Origin: Colius striatus
Lineage: Eukaryota > Chordata > Aves > Coliiformes > Coliidae
Direction: 5' to 3'
DNA: 64,000 nucleotides
NCBI RefSeq assembly: GCF_028858725.1
Contig: NC_084774.1
Location: 7,600,001 to 7,664,000, forward strand
In this document: positions 27,222-40,000 of the stretch, piece by piece
How positions within the stretch are numbered: position 1 is the first letter of the stretch
How the letters are laid out: each line of letters starts with the position of its first letter
Made by a program: the position numbers and the translations under genes
Notes under the pieces: model-generated
The model's database searches: none
Seen by the model: the letters and a program-made list of their open reading frames with translations, nothing else
Told to the model about the DNA's origin: nothing

Positions 27222-30200
27222 CATAAGTTTTACTCAGCAATAGCGAAATTACCATCCAAGTAGTTGACATAGTTCAACTCTAGAATTAAATTTATCATTT
27301 CATCTAATTACTAGAAGGAAAATACAGCAATAAGATGTGTCAGTGTTATAACAGAACTCTCATGACTGCAAAAATGAGAAGTTATTCACTAAACAATACT
27401 CCCCAGTTTCCCAATTCAGGTAATGATTTAGTCATAGGATATACTATAAATCATTAAATATTTGTCAAAGAAATGACTGGGAGTAACAGAACAAAAGCAG
27501 ACAAAAGAAACATGTCCTTGACTAAGAAGTGTCAAACACTAGAGATTCTGAAATAATAACAGAGTGGAATAGCTACTCCTGAAAAAAACAATTAGGCAGA
27601 ACATCGTTAAACAGTAAATCGGTGATCTGTCATCTGGAGTAAGATATATTTATTTATAAACATAGCTCCTCACATTTGCACCACTGTCTCAAAATGCCTG
27701 GAGTTCTAGCTGAATGATCTAAATGAATGAATGCAACTTCTCCAAAGATAAAAGGGCAAATCATTGCCACAGCCAACCCACCAGTGACCAAACCACATTG
27801 CATTACTACCACTCATACACTATAATTAAGCACTACACAAATTCTCACATATACACATCTTACACCTCCTCATACAGCCTCAAGTATCACTTACTTCAGT
27901 TGGCTCTACCAGGAAAAAAAAAAAGAAAGCATTTGGGTCTCGAGAATGGGCCAAAACATATTTCACAAGGAAAATATACTGTGAGAGATATAGTCCTTCT
28001 ACAATGGGTTCAACCACAAATCTTACTCAACTGGCTACATCACTCTCTACAAACACTCTCTCTCAAAGAAGCTTCTGGGTAATTAATTTGGCATTTAAAT
28101 GTAAAATTGTATTTGAATCAATTGACATTTTAACAGCAGCTTCCATGATTTTTTTTGTTGGATAACACTGCTTCAGTATGACAAGCGCACAGAAGTAGGA
28201 ATACACAGAAATTCTCATCCAAGTTACAAAATATTTTGAGGAAATAGACATGTCACAAGTGTACTCAGAACTGCAGATGCAGAGAGTCTCCTGTCTTTCA
28301 GGAGCATGTTTTATCCAAATCTTAAACCTCTATGTGCTACAGTCTCCTTCTATCAATCATAGATGCAAAAGTATCACTTCTAGGTTTATCTAAGACAATA
28401 AAATATTTAGCTATACATTAATTATGTAGTTGCACAAATACACACAGCATTTTTCAAAAAGATGGGGTAAGAAAAAGTCTTTGCCCCACTTTACTCATTT
28501 AATGTGCATTAAAAGGAAAATATAAAGGATTTTTATTTGTACAGGTGGTTAGATCTTTAGGTCACGAGAAATTTTAAGAATTCATAGGAAAAGAGACCAT
28601 TGAACTAAATAAATCATTCTGTTTTCATCTAAACAAAATGCATTTGGTTTCTGTGAGCTTAAGAGAATGTGACTGTAGCTGGCCCTATGCAGTGGTGGAG
28701 CCACAAATGCCAGAAAATTTACTAACAGCTGAGAAAAAAGAAATATAAAAGAGGAAAAGAGTTAAAAAAAGGGAAAAAAAGAGTTCATTTTTTAAAAAGA
28801 GTTTACAGGAGAAGAAAAACAGTTTCCTGTTCCTATTAGGCAGAAGGAGAGAAAAATGCAGCTGATGTAATGAATAAGTTGATTTCTCAGTACTCTTATG
28901 ACTTAGGTTCTCAGTTTTGCAAAGTTGCTCCAGAAACAGTTTCAGACAAACCCAAAACTGATACTGACACTGTTTTGTTTACTGAAATTACATAAATGAT
29001 TTCTATTATAACTTTTCTAACACAGCTAAAAGCTTCCAGGACTTATATGTGACTTTGAGGCTGACTGATACGTTTCATTGCATTTTAAATGTAAATGACA
29101 GACAAGATGATAGCTCATACTAGATATCATACTAGCCCACAGCTAGTATGGACCTCAGACTGTATCCTCTTCATAAGGAACTGCAGCAATGCCTCGGAGT
29201 ACTCACAAAGGCTTTGCTAAACATAAACAATTTCTCAAAGAGAAAATGTAGGGACCCCCTTACAATGCTCTCTGCCTCTGTAATCTCATCCTCTACTAGT
29301 CTGAATCTATCCAGACTATTATGCAGTAGTAGTGATCAGAAGCCATAACCAACACAGGCAAGTAGGCAATGCATTGGTCTTCATTATTTTGGCATGCATT
29401 TTGCTAAAATTGAAGCGGAGGCTGGAGGAAAAGTTGGGTGTTTGCCCTTTGCTCGAGACCAGAATCTTCTCCCTGTACTACCAGGAGAAATAGCCAAACT
29501 TGTCTATAGGATCATTTGAGAAAAAACAGCCTAGGACACGTATTTTTATTTTGTACTGGAATTACCTTCAAGGTTGTTCCTTGCCTCCGCCTGCTGCCAC
29601 ATACATCACCCAGTCCGTTATCTTACAAAACCATTGCATCTACCCTCCTAACGTGTCAGAGAGTTGCACTTGTTTCCTTCAAGCAGATATCATAGAACAA
29701 ACAGGAGAAAAAGACCGTTTGCAAAGGCTGATACTTTGCACTATTTCCAGATGTGCTCTGAAAGCACAGGATGGGAAGAAAAGCTCAGGACAATGTAATC
29801 AGGAGGGTACATGAAAATTGACGTGTCACATATCCTCATTCCACAAAGCTGCTTAAAGTAGATCATCATCCTCTGTGAGGAAGGTGCTATGCTACACATA
29901 TCTTATGCCTTGCAGAGTTAATGAGCTGAAATAGTAAAGATCTGAATGTCTGGACCTTTGACCTTTTCCCCCTGACAACACCCAGTACTGCCCAGCAAAG
30001 CAGACCCAACCTCCTCCAAAAGCAATGTTTTTTATGGACAGAAACTGGCCCTGTGACATGCATTAAACTGAAGTCTCATGTAAATTTCTTTGATTCAAAG
30101 TCAACAAAATCTTCAAAACACATAAACTATTTCATTACATTAATTATAGTATTTTGCCACCCACACATATACTTAGAAGGAATGTGGAAGCTTGTCAAAA

Positions 30201-33200
30201 CTAGTCAGCCCTGAGAGATTGCAATGAAGACTGACATGCACACGCTCACAGAAGAATTCAGATTTCTCCAGGCAAACGAGAGGGGAACAGGTAACTTTGC
30301 ACCTATCCATTAAGTCTTGCAGGATCTCAGAAAGTCAGGGTATACAGCCCTCCATTAGCTTCAGAATAGGCCGTGAGGTAGTGATGGTATTTCACAAAAC
30401 CTCATTAAATCTTGCAAGAATGCAGGCTGTCATTACATTTAATACACAGTACAGCCAAGCCATTCCAATTCCTCCAGTGTTTCTTCTTAAATAAAATACA
30501 GGAAATTATTTCAGACAGTGTGTGTCACACAAGCTTCGAACAACCTCATCCTAATTAACTCTTTGTAAAAGAAGCCTGCTGTTCAAAGAAAAATCAGCCC
30601 TAAAGCTTATGCCAAGTTCCAAGCTTTGCAATACCTGGGGTTGCCGGGTTTTCAAGGTGTCTGCATTGTTAACTGCCCTCAGCAACTACACCCAGTTTGG
30701 TTTCAGTGTTAAAATGCAGCAGATCTGACTAGTGCCATGTACAAGAAATACACATTCTTCCTGCATTAGACACAAGACAATCACTCAATTAAACTAATGA
30801 TTATTACAGAGAAAATAGTGTAAGTGCCCAAGCAAGGACTTAAATAGCTTTTGCCAAACCTACAACTTTACACAGCCCTTCCTTAGTCAGAAGTAAGTGG
30901 AGTAAAATCCAACTAATTATCAATACTTTTTTTAATAAATACACAGTTTAAATCTAAGCATGCCCATCCAGCCCTCACTCCACTCTGATCACTCAAAAAA
31001 ATCTCTAGAGTACTAGTTGATATGACACATTCATACTGCAAATTGGTCTTGAAAGACATTAAAATCAGTTTCCGGGATGGTAAATGTTTTTCCCCACCAT
31101 TCTGTTCCCCTGATCTAAGTTTGTAGAACTTCAATTCAAGTAGTCAGTTAAAATATTACCCTTTTACAGATTAAAAAAACCAACCAAACAAACAAAAACA
31201 ATTCAAATAAAAATAAAAACAGAAATAGACCAAGTTGGTAGTTTCAAAGCTACCAAAGCTATCAAAGCTATGGTTGTGTCATCAGAGCTGCATTACTTTA
31301 CCATAAAAGACAAAACGAAAGGCACAGTGTAAGCATTTCTTTTTGCTCTAAAGAAACAAGAAATTCCATCAAAGAGGAAAACTCACATCTAATCCATGGA
31401 TGTACCATGTTAGAGTTGGAAATGTAGACACAATAAAAGGGAAACGTAGACGTCTGTAGGTTTTGATCACTACATTCAGAAAGAAATACACTTATTAAAG
31501 ATGCTCACGAAACTTTTAAAGTTTCTCTTTCATAGATAATAAAGATGATAAAGATTTTTATAGACTTATGTTTGAACCTGTAAAACAACAAGAATTGCCA
31601 AGCACTATAAAGATAACAACACAGTAATATCCAGGCTGAACAGATACTTTCAAGGATCCTATGTATCACTTTTCCATTAGATTTCTATGAAAATGTCAAG
31701 AACATAGTGGATACAGAACAGTGACAACACCTGCCTAGACCTGGATGAAATTTTCCAGAAGAAATGCAAGAAATGAGTGCAAAAAGAGTACAAAATCTGT
31801 GCATGACATACAGCCATTTAAATTAGGACTAAAAGACTGAGGACGTTCAGAGGGTCCCAAAAGGCAAAATAAATGACAATATAACAAGCAGTGAAATTCA
31901 GCTTGGTAAATGCACCGTAGGAAAGCAATTTTTAGTCAGCCATCATGCAAAGTGTTACATCAGCCATATCAAGTGCAGGAGACCTCAGCATAAACAGACA
32001 ACTCAGCTGAGACTACAGCACCTTGGAGTTTCTATCATTCCCATTAATGACATGTTAGATTGCAAATTACAGGAGGTGACTACCACGAAGACTAGTCATC
32101 ATTAGTTAGAACTCTCAGAGTGGTATTAAATCTTGCATATCTTGATGTAGTCTTGAAAATCATTAACTACAAGATGATGCCTCACTTAATGGGGTGAAGC
32201 TCACACACATTTTTATGAGGTATCTGGCATTGTGTACTGACAGAGGCTAGATTAGACTGGAAGAACCATTCTGATCCAGTCTAGCAAGTTGTACATGCTT
32301 ATGGTTTTGTTGCATTTTAGAGTCAAGTATAGATTTGGACGTGGTTAATTGTGAGTGAGTGCACGGTAATTCTTACTGAGTCCTTACAACGAGGAAGGGA
32401 ATTCACCTGCTTGATTTCACAGATCTTGTGCACATGAAGTTACACATGACAACACTGATGTTAACAACATTGCAGCCTCCAGTTCAGAGGTTGAAATCAG
32501 CATAAGCAGAATTATTACAACTGTAGTTTTACAAAGATGCATATCAGAAAGTGTGATTAATGTGTGTCAATTGCATAAGCAAATTATGTTCACAGCCAGC
32601 AACTGCACAGGACAGTGGACTGGAATACACATTATAATAAAGGACAGCTTGTGCACACACACTTTGACTTCTTAACTAAAAGGAAGCCTTAAAAATAAGC
32701 CTGGTATCAAGTTGACTTTGTAACTGGAGAGATCAGTGAGAAGGACTTACAGGAGACGTGGATTTTGCAGGGAAAAAACAAATCCAGTCTTTTCAAAACA
32801 ATGTCATAATGAATGCTGTTCCTGAAGCTCCAGCAAAGATAAATTGTTCCTGCTGAAAAACTTTCTCTTTCGGGAGTCAGAAACATGTAACAGCTACGTG
32901 GAAATCATGTGAAAGAACCACTCGAGATAAATCTACAAGACAAAGTATGTCAAAAAGTGACTGGATTTGCCCTTTATAGTTGAGACTAAAAAACTTACTC
33001 TTTCTCCAAGTCTCTGGTCTTCTTTGCTGGAGGATCTTAGGGCAACACCTTTGGAAGACCCAAATGGTAGAACTACCTTGTCATTGTATCTGAAGGACTG
33101 TTCGTTTGCCCACTTCCTGACGCAGTAGATCATCATGCAGCATTGCACTGAAGCCAAGCAATCAGTAAGAGAGGAAAACCTTTGTGCACAACTTAAATAC

Positions 33201-33800
33201 AGTGACGCCAAGTCCATGGAAGAAATACTGCTCCAAAGTGTTAGTGTAACCACCTTTTAACCACCAAAATACAAGAAACACAAGTATTTGTATGCACACC
33301 TTAGAAACACCTATCAACATGTCTAAAAGTTCAGAGTGCCTGCATAAAGACACAGAAACTGATGGTTATGTACAGCAAAACAGACAAACCAATCTAACTT
33401 ACAACAGCAATATACAGAAAATGTCTGCACGATTTTAATATCATCAGTAACACAGACAGTATCTTAGGTTTGCCTTTATGAAACACAAGTGCTGGATCAG
33501 ATGTGAATGGCATTTAAACTAACAGATGAAACAGCTGACAACTGAAAGAAAACCAACATATGAGAAACCCATATTCCAGACAGAAAGAAAGGTGATGCAC
33601 AAGTAGGAAATCTCAGCACTTCTGCTGAATGTTTTGACCTCTGTAGTGGTTGATTCCCGATTCTTTGATTTCCTACTCTGGGGTCCCTAATGCACAGCTC
33701 TTTGAAAAATTGTCACAGACTTTCTTCAAAGTGAAATTTAACCTCATCTGTATGTAGGAAAAGTCACCTCTTTGTGTAGGTCTGTTTAAGTGTGGCCTGA
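27222..33800. other. Long intergenic stretch, nothing recognised
   Basis: About 6.6 kb between the second TGM3-like gene and the EPB42 promoter. I see no CR1, LTR, RNA gene or coding exon pattern. Open frames are at most about 119 codons and have low-complexity or random composition. Poly-A-rich spots occur near 28740-28800 and 31170-31220. Distal enhancers for EPB42 could be here but cannot be read from sequence alone. Confidence 0.5.
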
Positions 33801-33801
33801 G

Positions 33802-33924
33802 AGATAAGAGATCCCTCACGTTCTGCACAGCAGGTCAGCAAGATAAGCTGAAGTAGAAGTGGCAACATCGCGTCCCACCCTGTATAAAGAAATTGAGCAA
33901 ACAAACAACTTTGCCAGCAGATAA
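33802..33924 (+). promoter_or_regulatory. EPB42 promoter: GATA sites and TATA box
   Basis: AGATAAG occurs at 33802-33808 and 33841-33847, AGATAA at 33919-33924, and TATAAA at 33883-33888. This is the arrangement expected of an erythroid GATA1-driven promoter. The start site would be near 33913, about 90 bases before the EPB42 ATG. The motifs are seen directly; erythroid use is inferred from the gene's known expression. Confidence 0.6.
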
Positions 33925-34003
33925 TTTTTAAAGAAAACTGAAGGGAGCCATTGCCCACCAGAGCAGCAGGAGCTGAAGACTTTCATGGTACAGAAAAGTA
34001 GAC

Positions 34004-37000
34004 ATGGGCCAAGGTAAGCAAAAATTACTTTTGTTAATCCCGAGCATTTGCCAGTTGTCTGTCAGGAAAAAAACTGTCTCTGCTCCAAGACAATGTTCAT
34101 GAAGCTTGTAGAAGAGGTGACCTTCTTACAGGGCTGGATCCAATAAAGTGGTCTAAAGGCTAAGGAAGTTCAGTTTGCATGGAGGACTACACATAAAGGG
34201 GTAGCAAACAAAAGCTGGTATCAGTGCCTAAGAGGAGTTTGAGAGAAGCAGAAAGAAGCAGCTAAGACAAACATGTGAGTTTGGAAACAAAGGCACGAGA
34301 GTTATCCTTAACATAGGGGCTGGGGGGCAGTGGGTGGTAGGAGGTAAGTCAGACTACAAAACTGAAGCAGAGAGATGACTGGTTTAGCTACTTGAGTGAG
34401 GAGGGGGTCCAGATTCCAAGCAATCTTGCAGAATGTGACAATAAGATCCATGAAAAGTCACGGGAAGGAGAGTGAGACAGACTGCATGACTCACCAGTCT
34501 ACAAGACAGCCACAACAGACATCTTTGTCACGGAGAAGAAAATACGTGAGGTCAGAGCTGTCTTTGTAAAGCTTAAACTAGTGCAGGGCTACAAACTGAA
34601 ACAGCTGTAAAGGGATTTTAAATCCAGACCAGAACCATTCACTGAAGACAATGCATTACAAAATTAATATGGAGAGAAACAAAGCATGCAAACCAATGAG
34701 ACTCCTCCAACAAACACAGGAGGGACAACAGCAAAGGGAGAAGGTATCAATGCAGAGGACAAGGGAAGTTAGATGTAAGGAGAGAGCAGAGCAATGAAAA
34801 CTGCAATGGCTTTACATAGCAGGGGAATGCTCCGTGGATTACTATTCTTTCTTTTTTTAGTTGGAACGAAGGGAGGAGCCTGGGTCAGCAAGGGTAGGTA
34901 GGTGGCAGGACATGTTATACACAGGCAGCAGTTACAGAATCACACTATTTTAGGGGTTGGAAGGGACCTCTAGAGATCATCCAGCCCAAACCCTGCCAAA
35001 GCAGGTTCCCCTTGATGAGGGGGCACAGGAACGTGTCCAGGCGGGTTTGGAAACCTCCCACCCTCTCCGGGCAGCCTGTGCCAGGGCTCCCTCACCTTCA
35101 CAGGAAAGAAGTTTTTCCTCCCGTTCCAGTGGAACTCCCTGTGTTCCAGCTTGTGCCCATTTCCCCTTGTCCTATTACTGGCAATTACAGGAAAAAAAAT
35201 AAAAAAAGACTGGCCCCATCCTCTCAACACCCACCATTTAGGTACTTATAAACTTTGATAAGATCCCTCTCAGTCTTCAGTTACAACCCACAGATTCAAG
35301 GATCTTAGTGATGAGTTGGGAGATGAAGAAATAAGTGAGATCAGGATGATCCCAAGGCTGAGAAAAAACAAGGGTTTATCTGCTTCTCAGTAAGAAGTCT
35401 GGAAAGATTAAGAATGCCACAATCAGAAGAAAAGTGCAAGTATATGACCACACTGCAGGCACTGAGCACCAAATTGGGTGTTGGAAATTGTGACAATTAT
35501 TTTTCTCTCTTCTGGTGCTCAACAGAAACAGGTATGATGTGTAAGCAAAAGCAGCTCATTAACCACTTGACACAAGATCAACCAAGCTCAGAGTGAAGGT
35601 CATTACAGTTACTGGGCAAACAGTCTCAAAGGCAGGGGGGCATTGTCTGAGTGGAGAAACACATAACTAGCTGTTTGTGCATCCCAGGATATCGCCAAGG
35701 GCCAGACTGTGGACAGCTCACAGCTCCAAACTCATTCAGTATCTTCTCACACAGGTCTGAGCATCAAAAAATGTGACTTCAAGATCACAATGAACAACAC
35801 CAACCACCACACAGAGGAAATCAGCACTGAAAGGCTTATGGTGAGGCGGGGACAGCCATTCATTATCACTGTGAGCTTCTCAGCTCCAATCCACAACTAC
35901 CTGCAATGGATGAAGAGGACCTTCCTCATAGTACAGACAGGTAATGTCATCACCATACCTATCAGAGCTCTGGTCCTCCACTCACCTGATGAAGAGAGCT
36001 GGTGGCAAAAGTCATCTCCAGAGCTGGACAGAGGTGCCCATGTTTCAAGTGTGGCCAGTGGACTGTTTATCTAAGGCAGAGTTGAGTCTCTTGCTGCTGG
36101 GACTGCAGAGTTAAGACAGTTCTCTTTCCAGAAGAGACACTGGAGCACAATAACCAATGCAGGTTCACTACTCTGATTTGAAAGTACTCACAGGATCTCT
36201 CCTGGCTTTTGTTTGAGGAGTGTTCAAACTTAGCTAGCCTGCCACAGAGTGTTTTCCAGTGAGAACCCTGAGAAAGGCAGCAGCATTCAGCCACAGCTCA
36301 TTTTAACATTATTTGAGCATTTGTCAGAGACATTTGTTACAAGATACAGAATCCCATGAGTAGCAGGTCTGTACCACTCTGGCTGTTCCTGGTTCCCACA
36401 AATACATGAAATACATATCCCACTTTCAAACATGGATGCCTGAGTGCAGTACTAACTTTAAGAAGATTCACTAGGCATTAAGCTGCTAAAGAGTAAAGAC
36501 CCTATGGCTCCACTGGCTGAATGACAGAGGCCAGAGGGTGGTGATGGACAGCACCAAGTCTAGCTGGAGGCCTGTGGCTAGTGGGGTTCCACAGAGGTTG
36601 GTTCTGGGGTCAGTCTTATTCAACATCTTCATCAGTGGCCTGGATGAAGGGAGGGAGTGTACCCTCAGCAAGCTCCCTGATGGCACCAAACTGGGAGGAC
36701 TGGCTCATTCACCACAGACACTGCTGCCATTCAGCAAGATCTAAATAGGCAGAAAGCTGCACACAGAGAAACCTCATGAGGTTCACCAAGGGCAAGCGCA
36801 GAGTCCTGCACCTGGGAAAGAACCTCATCATCAATACAAGCTGGGGGTTGACCTGCTGGAGGCAGCTCTGTGGAGAGGGACCCAGAAGTTCTGGTGGGCA
36901 GCAAATTAAACATGGGCTAGCAATGAGACCTCATGGCCAAAGAGGCCAATGGCATCCTGGGGTACATTAAGAAGAATGTGGGCAGCAGGTCAAGGGAGCT

Positions 37001-40000
37001 TCCCTGCCTTCTCTACTCTGCCCTGGTGAGGCTTCATCTGTAGTCCTGTGTCCAGTTCTGGGCTCCCCAGTTCACGAGAGACAGAGAACTGCTGGAGACA
37101 GTCCAGTGGAGGGCAACAGAGATGACCAGGGAACTCGAACATTTCTCTTAGGAGGAAAGGCTACAAGACCTGGAGCTGTTTAGCCTAGAGAACAGATTGA
37201 GAGGGGACCTAATCAACACTTGTAAATACCTAAAGGGTGGGTGTCAAGAGGATGGGGCCAATCTTTTTCTGTAGTGTCCAGCAACAGGACAAGGGGTAAG
37301 AGGCACAAGCTGGAACACAGGAACAGGAGGAAAATCTTATTTCCTGCAAAGGTGAGGGAGCCCTGGCCCAGGCTGCCCGGGGAGGGTGTGGAGGCTCCTT
37401 CTTGGGAGGTTCCGAAACCCACCTGGACACATTGCTGTGCCCCCTGAGCAAGGGGAACCTGCTTTAGCAGGGTTTGGACTGGATAATCTCTAGAGGTCCC
37501 CTAAAATAGGGTGATTCTGTATAGATTAAGGTCCCTGCAATCTGCATGGGATCAGGATGCATGTCTGGAATAGACACAATCAGATCTCTTTTGCTGCAGG
37601 ATCACATCCCTCCAAAGCAGACGGAACCCAGACTGAATTTTCCATCTCCAGCCTGGGAGATCAGCTGCAGTGGAGTGCAGCTCTGGAAGAACAGGATCCA
37701 TGCTTCTGGACCATCTCTGTGAACACGCCTGCCAATGCTCCCATTGGCCAGTACGCTCTGCTTTTACATGCCTCCAAGTCTTACTGCCTCCTGGGCAACT
37801 TCACTCTTCTCTTTAATCCCTGGTGCAAAGGTATGTGGACAGAAACAGAAAGACAGGCTGGGATCAGTCATTTCACAAAACCAGTTTCTGAGCTCTCACA
37901 TACACTTCCTTAATGGAAGTTGAGGCTGACTCACCTAGTGCTCTTTGCCACTCCTACCCTGCTCCTCTCAGCACCTTAGGAAAGTAGAGGCTAATAAAAA
38001 GCTCAAGGCTACCTACCTCAGCATTTCTGCTTCGTTCATGGAGTACTCCACTGCCAGAGCCCTGTCCTCCAGCTAGGAGAAAACTGTTTGATGAAGTGTT
38101 TCCTATAAAGACTGTAACATGAGTCAGTATTATAATTGGTCTGATTAAGGCCATTGTACCTTTCTTAGGAACAGAGAAGTCAACAGCAGGAGAGTAAAAG
38201 AGGTAGCTCATGTAATAGTCTAGGTACAGAGGAACTTTTTGAACAAGGAAACAGAGATGATGATGAAATTCCTCTTTCCTGTCTGATTCAGATTCTGTGG
38301 TATTTTTCCAGGGCAGAATGCCAGGGACTGCCGAAGTCACTGGAGTGTGGTGGAGTCTGCTGATGTAGGAGAGATTTAAGTGCATTTGAGGCCTTTCTTC
38401 CTGATGATTTTTTTTCTACTATAGATGATGAGGTGTTCTTGGCTAATGAGGCCCAGCGGCAGGAGTATATTTTAAACCAAGAGGGTGTCATCTATTCGGG
38501 GACTGAAAATGCAGTCCTAGCACAACCCTGGGACTTCTGTCAGGTAAGCAAGAAGTCCAGTATGTCTGTGTCTTATATCCGCCAGTAGATGAAAAGTGCA
38601 TCTCTCCTGTGTGATAGTCTTCACTTATAGAAGACTATCAGCAGAAAGGGATAAATAATCTGCAGTCACAAACCCTTGCAGAGACTCCAGAAAACAAATA
38701 TTCAGGACAAATTTCCTGAAATGTGTTCTTGTTTCAGTTTGAGGAGGATATTGTTGACATCTGCTTTACACTGCTGGATGTAGGTGAACGCCGTCAACGA
38801 GACAAGGATCACACCCAGCGCAAGAACCCTGTTTACATCTGCCGCACAGTTGCTGCCATGGTAAGGAGAGCAGCCAGCAGCCCTATCCCTAGCAGAGGAA
38901 ACCCAAATACAGAGTGAAAGGATAGCATCTTCTCAATCCCAGTTTGTTGTAACCACTGACCGAAGAGGAAGACTGCCCAGACCCACTCCAAACACCTCCA
39001 GCCCATCTCGAGCCCTTTCTGATATTCCTGCAGCAGACAAGTAGTGCTGCAGGAGCTTCTTTGCAGTGACAGTACACTCACTGAATAAATCTCAGGGGAG
39101 ATTGCTGCACCTGATCTGCCCAGCCATAACCTTCATGCTTTGCACAAAAAATCCTTTTGGTTTTATCTGCCTTGGAAGCAGCTTCATCGAACAGGACAAG
39201 GTGTACCTACCAAGGAGAAGCCATTCCTTAACCTGTATTTCTGTCCTCCTTCCCTGCAGCTGAACTGCGATGAGTTTAGAGGAATCCTGTCAGAGAGCAG
39301 GAGTGGGCAGTACTATAATGGGACACCCCCTTCCAAGTGGCTGGGAAGCAGCTCCATTCTCCGGCAGTGGGTTGCATCGCAGTGCAAGCCTGTCCGCTAC
39401 GGGCAGTGCTGGGTGTTTGCTGCAGTCATGTGTTCAGGTACAGTGGTAGTTCAAAGACTTGTTCTGAGCAAAGCCTTATTTGGTCTGCAGAACTGCTAGC
39501 ATGTTCCTACATTCGTGGATTAACATAGATCCCAGTAACAATCTTTAGGTGAGAGGCAGATCCTCAATTTCCTCATCACCACTCAGTATTGCTGGTTTTG
39601 AGATAAAACACATCATTCAGCAAAAGCACCCATGACAGCTTATTTCCTGAGAGGGCAACACCTCTTGCAAAGTCCAAACAGCAATCCTGGTGCATTCCTA
39701 ATAGGCCTGATAGCAAAAAAGGCTATAAATCTATCAGCAAAAGCAGCCTTAGGGCAGGATGCACAACTGATTCATAGCTCTTTCTTCTGCACAGTTCTAA
39801 GGTGCCTGGGAATTCCTACCAGGGTGGTCACAGGCTTTACATGGGCTCACAACACTATGAGCAGCCTGAGTGTGGATGAGTATTATGATGAAGACGGGAT
39901 GTTGCTTATGCAAGACGAGAGTGCCCGTGTCTGGTAAGAAAACATGCAATGTCTCAGCAAAAATTTGAGAAAACAGACAATATCTGGATCCGGGAAGTGA

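Noticed and set aside
32933-33253. 106-codon minus-strand frame in the long intergenic stretch
   Set aside because: No recognisable domain, no splice pattern and unremarkable composition; expected by chance in a region of this size.
38230-38300. Possible C/D-box snoRNA (GATGATG and CTGA) in EPB42 intron 3
   Set aside because: Boxes are too close together and no terminal stem is seen.
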